From positions 1 to 22,327 of the forward strand of contig JALHTV010000247.1 in assembly GCA_022866005.1 (NCBI GenBank): a DNA stretch of 22,327 nucleotides, read 5' to 3'. Position 1 is the stretch's first letter. Each line of letters starts with the position of its first letter. A model generated the notes under the pieces. The model saw only the letters and a program-made list of their open reading frames with translations, made no database searches and was not told the origin of the DNA. Shown piece by piece: positions 1 through 6,221 of this stretch. The DNA comes from Phycisphaerae bacterium (GTDB taxonomy: Bacteria; Planctomycetota; Phycisphaerae; SM23-33). The position numbers were made by a program, and so were the translations under genes.

Positions 1-466
1 GCAGTCTGATCCGCACGACGGCCGCCTCGACCTTGGGCGGCGTGGTGGACGTGCAGAGCCTGTCGGACTACAGGCCGCGGGAGGGCGACAAGCTCACAGT
101 CATCTCCTCCTCCGACCCCAACGGTGTGCACTTCACAGGGAACTTCAGCACGTTCACCAGCAACATCACGCGTGGCCTGCCAGGATCCTCGGCCTTTGGC
201 GGGGCTGCCAACGGCCCCATTTATGAACTGACTTTCCTGGGCTACACCTCCGGTGACGCCAATGGTGACCACACGGTGGACGGTAGTGACCTGGCCTTGA
301 TGGGTGGGGCGTGGATGAAGACCGGCCAGACCTGGGGCACCTGCGAATTCACCGGCGATCCCAACGCGCTGGTGGATGGCAGTGACCTGGCGCTGCTAGG
401 CAGCAACTGGATGTGGTCGCTGCCGCCCGGTGCGCCGCTGGCCATCCCTGAACCGACGAGCATGGT
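1..466 (+). repeat. Direct repeat copy 1 (tail module of secreted proteins)
   Basis: Bases 1 to about 456 match 2538 to about 2987 in the same orientation with scattered substitutions and one 6-bp length difference near 360 (two extra codons in this copy). Similarity is lost just after the PEP codons. The module covers the linker, both dockerin-like repeats and the start of the PEP-CTERM segment. It continues beyond the left edge, so its full length is unknown. Confidence 0.9.
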
Positions 467-554
467 CTTACTCGCTCTGGTCGTGCCCGGGGTGATGCGG
501 ATACGGACAAGGAGCCCGCTAACGGGCTTGAAGTTGCGACGGCGTGGCCGCTGA
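3..554 (+). CDS. C-terminal part of a secreted dockerin-like/PEP-CTERM protein (5' truncated by window edge)
   Basis: The reading frame is open from base 3, so the gene begins outside the window and the first in-frame ATG at 33 is internal. The visible part carries two Ca-binding dockerin-like repeats (GDANGDHTVDGSDLALMG, then DPNALVDGSDLALLG) followed by a PEP motif, a short hydrophobic stretch and a basic tail (KLRRRGR), which is the PEP-CTERM arrangement recognised by exosortase-type sorting systems. The tail is almost the same as that of the next gene, over about 450 bp. The missing part is probably an extracellular enzyme like the downstream pectate lyase, but nothing in the window shows which. 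Only 56 bp separate it from the next gene, so the two may be cotranscribed. Confidence 0.85.
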   Translation, partial: SLIRTTAASTLGGVVDVQSLSDYRPREGDKLTVISSSDPNGVHFTGNFSTFTSNITRGLPGSSAFGGAANGPIYELTFLGYTSGDANGDHTVDGSDLALMGGAWMKTGQTWGTCEFTGDPNALVDGSDLALLGSNWMWSLPPGAPLAIPEPTSMVLLALVVPGVMRIRTRSPLTGLKLRRRGR

Positions 555-610
555 GGCGCCGGCCCTGCCCCCTTGGTTGGATACGGGCAAAGTGAAAGAG
601 AGGTAGCGGC

Positions 611-3337
611 ATGTCTAAGAACACTTTTGTGTTGCTGGGGGCTGTTCTGGTGGGGGTGCTGTGGCATGTGGGCAGCGCGCAGGCCATCCCGGCCTTTCCT
701 GGGGCCGAAGGCTACGGCGCCGTCACCGCCGGTGGACGCGGCGGGACGGTCTACGAGGTGACTACTCTTGCCGACAGCGGGCCGGGCAGCTTCCGAGCGG
801 CCTGCCAGGGCAGCGGGCCGCGAACGGTGGTGTTCCGCGTGGCTGGGACAATCAACCTGCTGACGGAGGTGAACATCCTTAACCCGTACATCACCATTGC
901 CGGGCAGACCGCCCCGGGTGGCGGCGTCTGCATCGCCGGGGAGACCGTTAGCGTCGACACGAACGATGTCATCATCCGCCACATGCGCTTCCGGCGGGGC
1001 AATGCCTCCAACCGGGACGACGACGCGCTGGGCAGCGACCGTACCTTGGGCAACGTCATGGTGGATCACTGCTCGGCGAGCTGGGGAATGGACGAGAATC
1101 TGTCCATCTACCGTTGGAAGACTGATGCCGGCAAGGTCCTGCCCACCCAGAACGTCACGATCCAGTACTGCATCTCATCGGAGGCCCTGGACCCCAGCAA
1201 CCACTCCTTCGGGGGGACCTGGGGAGGCACGATGGTCTCCTACCACCACAACCTGTTTGCCTCCAACACCGGCAGGAACCCCAGCATCTCCTGGTCGCAC
1301 TGGATCGACTACCGGAACAACGTAATCTACAACTGGAAGCGCCGGACGATGGACGGGGCCGGTGAAGAGGCGCACGTGAACGTGGTCAACAACTACTACA
1401 AGGAGGGCCCGGCCACCCGTGACTACGTCTATGCCTGGGACGGTCCATCAGGCACCGTCGCCGGCGAGGGCGACCATGAGCTGCTGTACCGCATCGTGAA
1501 GCCCGAGATACGCGGAGGGACGGTCGGCTACGGGAAGGCCGGTTGGTGGTACGTGAACGGAAACGTCATCGACTATAACAGCTCTTTGATCAGCGCCGCC
1601 GACGCCAATACCTGTGCCGCCGTCAACGCTGACAACTGGGACGGCGGCGTGCAGTTTGAGATCCCGGGCATGCTGGACGAATGGGCCAAGGCCAATGAGC
1701 CATTCGCCGCCGCTTCTGTCTACACGCAGTCTGCACAGGACGCTTACCTGACCGTACTGGCCGAGGTCGGCGCGACGCGGCCCGGGCGAGACGCTACGGA
1801 TATACGGATCCTCCAGTCGGTTGCCGGCGGCACGACTACGTGGGGGCAGTCGCATACCGGCGGAAGGTATGACGGAACGGGCGGCACGGGCAACATCAAC
1901 GATCCCACTAACATCGGCGGGTGGCCGACCTACGCGACGGGCACGCCTCCCACCGACAGCGACCACGACGGGCTGCCCAACACCTGGGAGATTGCCCACG
2001 GCCTGGACCCGAGCGCCGCCAGCAACAACGGCGACTACGACGCCGATGGCTTCACCAACCTGGAAGAGTATCTGGCTGAGCTGGCCGCCTGGCCGGCGCC
2101 CAAGCCGATCGTCTGGACCGGCGGCACCGGCCGCTATGAGCTGATCACCAACTGGGACATCCCCTGGCAGCCCACGCTGTATGACCAGGCGGAGATCAAT
2201 TCCGGCAAGGCCACGGTGGGCTACCAGTTCCAAGAGGCCGGCACGCTGTACGTCGGCAACACTGCCGCCAGCAACGGCGAATTGGCCGTCACGACGGGTG
2301 GGCAACTGCTGGTGTATGACCGTCTGATCCTGGGCAACGCCACAGGTGCCAAAGGCACCGCCAGCTTAACCGGCGGCAGCCTGGTAGGGGGCAAGGCCAT
2401 TGTCCTGGCCTCCGCCGCCTCCAGCACGGGCGTGCTGACGGTGGCCAAGGGCGCCTATGTGCAGGTGGGTGGATTGACCATCAACACAGGCAGCGGGCGA
2501 TCCAGCAAGGTAGGTGTGGAAATAGCCAGTGACGGGTGCAGTCTGATCCGCACGACGGCCGCCTCAACATTGGGCGGCGTGATGGACGCGCAGAGCCTGT
2601 CGGACTTCCGGCCGCGGGAAGGTGACAAGTTCATGGTCATCTCCTCCACCGACCCCAACGGTGTGCACTTCACAGGGAACTTCACGACGTTCACCAGCAA
2701 CATCACGCGTGGCCTGCCAGGCTCCTCGGCCTTTGGTGGGGCCGCCAACGGGTCCAACTACGAGCTGGTCTTCCTGGGCTACACCGCTGGTGACGCCAAC
2801 GGGGACCACACGGTGGATGGTAGTGACCTGGCCTTGATGGGCGGGGCGTGGACCCTGAGCGGCCAGAGCTGGGGCACGTGCGACTTCACGGGTGACGGTG
2901 TGGTCGATGGCAGCGACCTGGCCTTGATGGGCAGCAACTGGATGTGGTCGCTGCCGCCCGGTGCGCCGCTGGCCATCCCTGAACCGATGACAGTGGCGTT
3001 GCTGGGCTCGGCGGCCATGCTGCTGCGGCCCAGACGGCGGAGGTACCCTGCCTCCAGACATTGTGTTGTGAATAACACGGGCCGGCGGGCCCGGGGCGAG
3101 CGCTCTGTCGATCACCGACAGCGGTGCTTCCCCGGGCCGCCGGCCACAGCATGTCTGTCTTCATGCGAGGGGCGGGATTCGAACCCACACCCCTTTCGGG
3201 ACCAGGACCTAAACCTGGCGCGTCTGCCAATTCCGCCACCCTCGCGGGCGCCCTTGATTATGTCTCACGAGCGGGACAATGCCAACGGTTTTGCACCCTT
3301 CGCGCAGCCGAGCGGCCCGCGCGAGCGGGGGGGGTGA
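611..3337 (+). CDS. Secreted pectate lyase (PL1-like) with Ca-binding, dockerin-like and PEP-CTERM modules
   Basis: A GAGAGG ribosome binding site about 7 bp upstream supports the ATG at 611. Modules in order: signal peptide (residues 1-25); a PL1-type beta-helix lyase domain (about 27-435) with VDHCSASWG around Asp152 and YHHNLF...GRNP around Arg222, the usual Ca-binding and catalytic Arg positions; an EF-hand/thrombospondin-3-like DSDHDGLPN...DADGFTNLEEY segment (about 447-485); a repeat-rich beta passenger-like part (about 540-640); two dockerin-like repeats (about 726-775); PEP at 790-792, a short hydrophobic stretch and RPRRRR at about 804-809. It probably cleaves polygalacturonate outside the cell and is sorted to the envelope. 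Oddly there is no stop after the basic tail: about 98 extra residues follow, encoded by a hairpin and the antisense of tRNA-Leu. The functional protein probably ends near base 3040, so a lost stop or frameshift is likely. Confidence 0.85.
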   Translation: MSKNTFVLLGAVLVGVLWHVGSAQAIPAFPGAEGYGAVTAGGRGGTVYEVTTLADSGPGSFRAACQGSGPRTVVFRVAGTINLLTEVNILNPYITIAGQTAPGGGVCIAGETVSVDTNDVIIRHMRFRRGNASNRDDDALGSDRTLGNVMVDHCSASWGMDENLSIYRWKTDAGKVLPTQNVTIQYCISSEALDPSNHSFGGTWGGTMVSYHHNLFASNTGRNPSISWSHWIDYRNNVIYNWKRRTMDGAGEEAHVNVVNNYYKEGPATRDYVYAWDGPSGTVAGEGDHELLYRIVKPEIRGGTVGYGKAGWWYVNGNVIDYNSSLISAADANTCAAVNADNWDGGVQFEIPGMLDEWAKANEPFAAASVYTQSAQDAYLTVLAEVGATRPGRDATDIRILQSVAGGTTTWGQSHTGGRYDGTGGTGNINDPTNIGGWPTYATGTPPTDSDHDGLPNTWEIAHGLDPSAASNNGDYDADGFTNLEEYLAELAAWPAPKPIVWTGGTGRYELITNWDIPWQPTLYDQAEINSGKATVGYQFQEAGTLYVGNTAASNGELAVTTGGQLLVYDRLILGNATGAKGTASLTGGSLVGGKAIVLASAASSTGVLTVAKGAYVQVGGLTINTGSGRSSKVGVEIASDGCSLIRTTAASTLGGVMDAQSLSDFRPREGDKFMVISSTDPNGVHFTGNFTTFTSNITRGLPGSSAFGGAANGSNYELVFLGYTAGDANGDHTVDGSDLALMGGAWTLSGQSWGTCDFTGDGVVDGSDLALMGSNWMWSLPPGAPLAIPEPMTVALLGSAAMLLRPRRRRYPASRHCVVNNTGRRARGERSVDHRQRCFPGPPATACLSSCEGRDSNPHPFRDQDLNLARLPIPPPSRAPLIMSHERDNANGFAPFAQPSGPRERGG
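2538..2990 (+). repeat. Direct repeat copy 2 (tail module inside the pectate lyase gene)
   Basis: This is the partner of the repeat at the window start. It encodes the end of the passenger-like segment, both dockerin-like repeats and the PEP motif. The high DNA identity, including synonymous positions, points to recent duplication or gene conversion. Confidence 0.9.
3080..3145. terminator. Large GC-rich stem-loop between the lyase gene and tRNA-Leu, possible bidirectional terminator
   Basis: The arm at 3080-3096 pairs with 3130-3145 (16 bp with one bulged G). An inner hairpin lies at 3105-3121 (CTGTCG, 5-nt loop, CGACAG). No T-run follows on either strand, so intrinsic termination is uncertain. 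It sits between two converging transcription units, where a shared terminator is expected. Confidence 0.5.
3164..3245 (-). tRNA. tRNA-Leu (anticodon UAG)
   Basis: The minus strand reads GCGAGGG at the 5' acceptor strand and CCCTCGC plus discriminator A at the 3' end. The anticodon arm is CCAGG-TTTAGGT-CCTGG, giving UAG. A long variable arm (class II) and a T arm with TTCGAAT are present. Length is 82 nt and CCA is not encoded. The lyase reading frame crosses this locus on the other strand. Confidence 0.97.
3257..3285 (-). promoter_or_regulatory. Sigma-70-type promoter of tRNA-Leu
   Basis: On the minus strand TTGGCA (3285-3280) and CATAAT (3262-3257) are separated by 17 bp, ending 11 bp before the tRNA 5' end. 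Match and position are both good. Confidence 0.75.
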
Positions 3338-3397
3338 GGGCCCCGGGGCCCCGGCCCGCCCGGTGGGTATCTGTGAGAAACTAGGCGCGATTTTCTC

Positions 3398-3426
3398 TTG
3401 TCCTTCTTGCTAGAGGGGGTTACGAT
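3398..3426 (+). promoter_or_regulatory. Candidate sigma-70 promoter of the VWA/ExbB/ExbD/TPR operon
   Basis: TTGTCC (3398-3403), a 17-bp spacer and TACGAT (3421-3426) lie 24 bp before the first gene of the operon. Transcription would start near 3433. Confidence 0.55.
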
Positions 3427-3450
3427 ACCGAGGAAATCGGGCTGCAACGG

Positions 3451-4446
3451 ATGCGGCCTTGGCAGTATCGAAAGACGGATCGGGCCATGGACGGTAGGGC
3501 CAATCACGGAAGGATTGGCGCGCGCGTCGGAAGTACGCGCCGCGCGGCCGAACGGATCGTGCCTTGGGGGCTGAGTCTTACCTTCCACGCAAGCATCGCG
3601 GTCGCTGCGGCGATGGTCGCCATGACCGTGGCACCCGCTCGGCCCGTCCCGGTGGCCGCGGCGGGGACGATCCTGGGTGCGCAACCCGCCGAGCGGATTG
3701 CGGCCACTCCGCGCGCGTATGAGGGAGGCATCGGCGGGGGAGGGGTCCAGAGCAGCCCAGCAGCGGCGTGGGGAGAGGCCGGCAGGCAAGCGGCCCGGGC
3801 GGTGGAGCGGGTCCGCGGAGCCCCCGCCGTTGGGTCGCGGCTGGATCTGGCCGGTCTGGACTCGGTCTGTGGGGCGGTGGGGGTGTTTGGGGCGGCCTTC
3901 GGCGCCGCGCCGCGCAGCAGCCTGCTGGGCGCCGGCGGCAACGCCCACCACGTAGTCTACCTGATCGATCGCTCCGGTTCGATGATCGGGGTGTTCGAGG
4001 ACGTCCGCCGGGAGGTGCTGCTGTCCATCGGGCGTCTGGGCGAAGATCAGGACTTTCACATCATCCTGTTCGCCCAGGGCCGGGCGATCGAGAACGTCCC
4101 GTGTCGGCTGGTGCCGCCGACCGAGGCCAACAAGCTCCAGGCCGCGGAGTTCCTGGCCGGGGCGCGGGCGGGGCTCCAGAGCGACCCGATCCCTGCATTG
4201 CGGCGGGCCTTCGAGGTGCTGGAAGGAGCCAGCGACGGCAAGCTGATTTACCTGCTGAGCGACGGGGTGTTCCCCAACGGCCCGGCCGTCATGGCGACGA
4301 TTCACACGAGAAACAAGAACAAGGACGTGCACATTCACACGTATTTCTGCGGTGGCGATGCCTCGGCCGCGGGCATGCTTCAGGAGATTGCCCGCGCCAC
4401 GGGCGGGCTGTTCCGGCAGGTGGGCGGGCAGGCTGCGGGGCCGTAG
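3451..4446 (+). CDS. Membrane-anchored von Willebrand factor A (VWA) domain protein
   Basis: A 331-residue protein with a basic N-terminus, one hydrophobic segment (about 39-62), a low-complexity Gly/Ala/Pro linker and a VWA domain (about 165-325). The MIDAS metal site is visible as DRSGS at 173-177, with LLSDG at Asp271 as a further candidate ligand. VWA domains bind partner proteins through a metal ion. It heads an operon with ExbB- and ExbD-like genes and a helical-repeat protein, so it probably works at the inner membrane or periplasm with that proton-driven complex (inference). The start is uncertain: neither the ATG at 3451 nor the one at 3487 has a clear ribosome binding site, and both leave the membrane segment intact. 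Confidence 0.85.
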   Translation: MRPWQYRKTDRAMDGRANHGRIGARVGSTRRAAERIVPWGLSLTFHASIAVAAAMVAMTVAPARPVPVAAAGTILGAQPAERIAATPRAYEGGIGGGGVQSSPAAAWGEAGRQAARAVERVRGAPAVGSRLDLAGLDSVCGAVGVFGAAFGAAPRSSLLGAGGNAHHVVYLIDRSGSMIGVFEDVRREVLLSIGRLGEDQDFHIILFAQGRAIENVPCRLVPPTEANKLQAAEFLAGARAGLQSDPIPALRRAFEVLEGASDGKLIYLLSDGVFPNGPAVMATIHTRNKNKDVHIHTYFCGGDASAAGMLQEIARATGGLFRQVGGQAAGP

Positions 4447-4497
4447 GAGGCCTCACGGTCAGGTCGGGCACCGCCGCGCGAATGGAGAGATGAACGC

Positions 4498-5193
4498 ATG
4501 GATGCGAGCATCAACTACTTTGACGTGCTGTTCGTCAAATGCGGCACGATTGGCTGGATCCTGTGGGTGCTCAGCGTCGTGACGGTGGCGGTCATCATCC
4601 GGTACTTCCTGGTCATCCGCCGCGCCAGGCTCATTCCGCCTGCCCTGGTCGAGCAGGCGCGGGTGCTGCTGGCCCGGCGGCAGTTTCGCGAGGTGGCGGC
4701 GATGACGGACTCCGACAACAGTTTCCTGGGCCGCATCCTGTACGCGGCGGCGCTGCAATCGGCCCAGGGTTACGCGGCCATGGAGCGGGCGATGGAAGAG
4801 GCCGGGGAGGGTGAGGCCGCCAAGCTGCTCGGCCGGATCGAGTGGCTGAACCTGATCGGCAACGTCGGGCCGATGCTCGGGCTGCTGGGCACGGTCTGGG
4901 GCATGATCCTGGCGTTCTTTACCATCGTGGCCACCGGGGGCATCCCGCACCCCGGTGACCTGGCCGGGGCCATCGGCACGGCGCTGGTGACCACGCTGGA
5001 GGGGCTGATGATCGCGATTCCTGCCCTGGCGGTCTACGCGACGATGCGCCATCGCATCGACGGCCTGACCGCCGAGGCCATGGTCCTGTGTCAGGAGTGG
5101 ATCGCCTCCAGCCAGGCCGCCCGAGCCGCCGTCATTCCGATGGCCGTGGAGAAAAAGCCAAGCCGCGCGAGCCTGAACCCGACGGCCTCGTAG
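4498..5193 (+). CDS. MotA/TolQ/ExbB family proton channel protein
   Basis: A 231-residue protein with three predicted membrane spans at about 17-39, 119-145 and 152-182 and a cytoplasmic loop between the first two, the TolQ/ExbB topology. The segment GNVGPMLGLLGTVWGM followed by a Gly/Thr-rich third helix (AGAIGTALVTTLEGL) is the family signature. In known systems this subunit forms the pentameric channel around an ExbD/TolR dimer and converts proton flow into motion of a periplasmic partner. GGAG at 4484-4487 supports the ATG. Two ExbD-like genes follow directly, which fits one complex. The substrate or partner cannot be read from the sequence; no TonB- or TolA-like gene is in the window. 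Confidence 0.93.
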   Translation: MDASINYFDVLFVKCGTIGWILWVLSVVTVAVIIRYFLVIRRARLIPPALVEQARVLLARRQFREVAAMTDSDNSFLGRILYAAALQSAQGYAAMERAMEEAGEGEAAKLLGRIEWLNLIGNVGPMLGLLGTVWGMILAFFTIVATGGIPHPGDLAGAIGTALVTTLEGLMIAIPALAVYATMRHRIDGLTAEAMVLCQEWIASSQAARAAVIPMAVEKKPSRASLNPTAS

Positions 5194-5217
5194 TCAAGAG
5201 CCACGGAAGGCGCACAC

Positions 5218-5721
5218 GTGATACGCAGCTTCGTCTACAAGGCGGGTAGACAAACCGGCGACGTGTCGTTCAACGTCACGCCGCTGATCGACTGTACCTT
5301 CCTGCTGATCATCTTCTTCGTCCTGACGAGTCAAATGGCCTCCGACAATCTGGCCACGCTGCTCCTGCCGCGCCCGCACGCCAGCCTGGCCGCTGCCGGA
5401 GACCGACGCGAGGTCCGCCGCCTGATTGTCAACGTCCTCTCGGCCCAGGACCAGGAGGGAGTGGACAGCGCGGATCGGGCGGGTCAAGCCGCGGCGTACA
5501 AGATCGAGGGCCGACGCGTCGAGGTGGGCGACTTCGAGACGCTGGCAGCGCTTCTGCGGGCGCGACGAGCCGAGGCCCGGCCGGGGGAGCTGCTCCTGGA
5601 GGTCCGGGCCGACCGGCGCGTGCAGTTCGGCCACGTCCAGCCCATCATCGATGCCGCGGCCGAGGCGGGAATCTCCCCGGTGAGCCTCACCGCGCTACTG
5701 GAAAGGGCCGAGAGCCCATGA
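5218..5721 (+). CDS. ExbD/TolR-like biopolymer transport protein (first copy)
   Basis: A 167-residue protein starting at GTG 5218, with GGAAGG at 5205-5210 as ribosome binding site. It has a short cytoplasmic N-terminus, one membrane helix beginning VTPLIDCTFLLIIFF with the family's key Asp at residue 25, and a periplasmic C-terminal domain ending in the typical HVQPIIDAAAEAGI segment. The intramembrane Asp is the proton-responsive residue of ExbD/TolR/MotB proteins. The gene lies 24 bp after the channel gene, and its stop overlaps the start of a second ExbD-like gene. A heterodimeric plug, one copy of each, is plausible but not shown. Confidence 0.92.
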   Translation: MIRSFVYKAGRQTGDVSFNVTPLIDCTFLLIIFFVLTSQMASDNLATLLLPRPHASLAAAGDRREVRRLIVNVLSAQDQEGVDSADRAGQAAAYKIEGRRVEVGDFETLAALLRARRAEARPGELLLEVRADRRVQFGHVQPIIDAAAEAGISPVSLTALLERAESP

Positions 5722-6200
5722 TCCTCGCGCGGCGACACCCCTTCGGCGGTCCGGCGCCCCGGCACGTTGCCGGTCGACGCCCGTCGCGGACGCGCATGCA
5801 GCCGCCGCTGACGCCGATGATCGACGTGACGTTCCAACTGCTGCTGTTCTTCCTGCTGGCGACCACGTTCCGCCAGGCCGAGGGGCAGATCCCCGCCGCG
5901 CTGCCGCAGCGGTCGGGCGCCGCCGCGTTGGATCAGACCATCGTCCGGCCGATCCGCATTGCCATCCGGCCCGCCGCAGAGGGCGGGGCGGCCTTCTTCC
6001 TGGATGACGCTCCCTTGCCCCTGCGCGATGCCCCGGCCCTGCACCGCGAACTGCTCGCGCGGCGGCAGGCCTACGGCAGCGACGAGGTGCCCGTAGCCAT
6101 TCAACCGCGGTGGGACGTGCCGTGGCAGTACGTCGTCGAGGCCGACAACCAGGCGCACCGCGCGGGATTCAAGAGCATCGGGATTGTCTCGGTCCCCTGA
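5718..6200 (+). CDS. ExbD/TolR-like biopolymer transport protein (second copy)
   Basis: A 160-residue protein whose ATG overlaps the previous stop (ATGA), implying translational coupling. A basic N-terminal stretch of about 30 residues precedes the helix PLTPMIDVTFQLLLFFLLA, with the conserved Asp at residue 36. The rest is a periplasmic domain, diverged from the first copy, ending in ADNQAHRAGFKSIGIVSVP. Tandem non-identical ExbD genes behind one ExbB-like gene are common in planctomycete genomes. The role in proton-driven energy transfer follows from family membership only. Confidence 0.92.
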   Translation: MILARRHPFGGPAPRHVAGRRPSRTRMQPPLTPMIDVTFQLLLFFLLATTFRQAEGQIPAALPQRSGAAALDQTIVRPIRIAIRPAAEGGAAFFLDDAPLPLRDAPALHRELLARRQAYGSDEVPVAIQPRWDVPWQYVVEADNQAHRAGFKSIGIVSVP

Positions 6201-6221
6201 CCGCGCGGGGGGAGGGATAAG

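Noticed and set aside
3265..4338. 357-codon minus-strand frame opposite the VWA gene
   Set aside because: It crosses the tRNA-Leu promoter region and has no recognisable domain, while the plus strand has a clear MIDAS motif.
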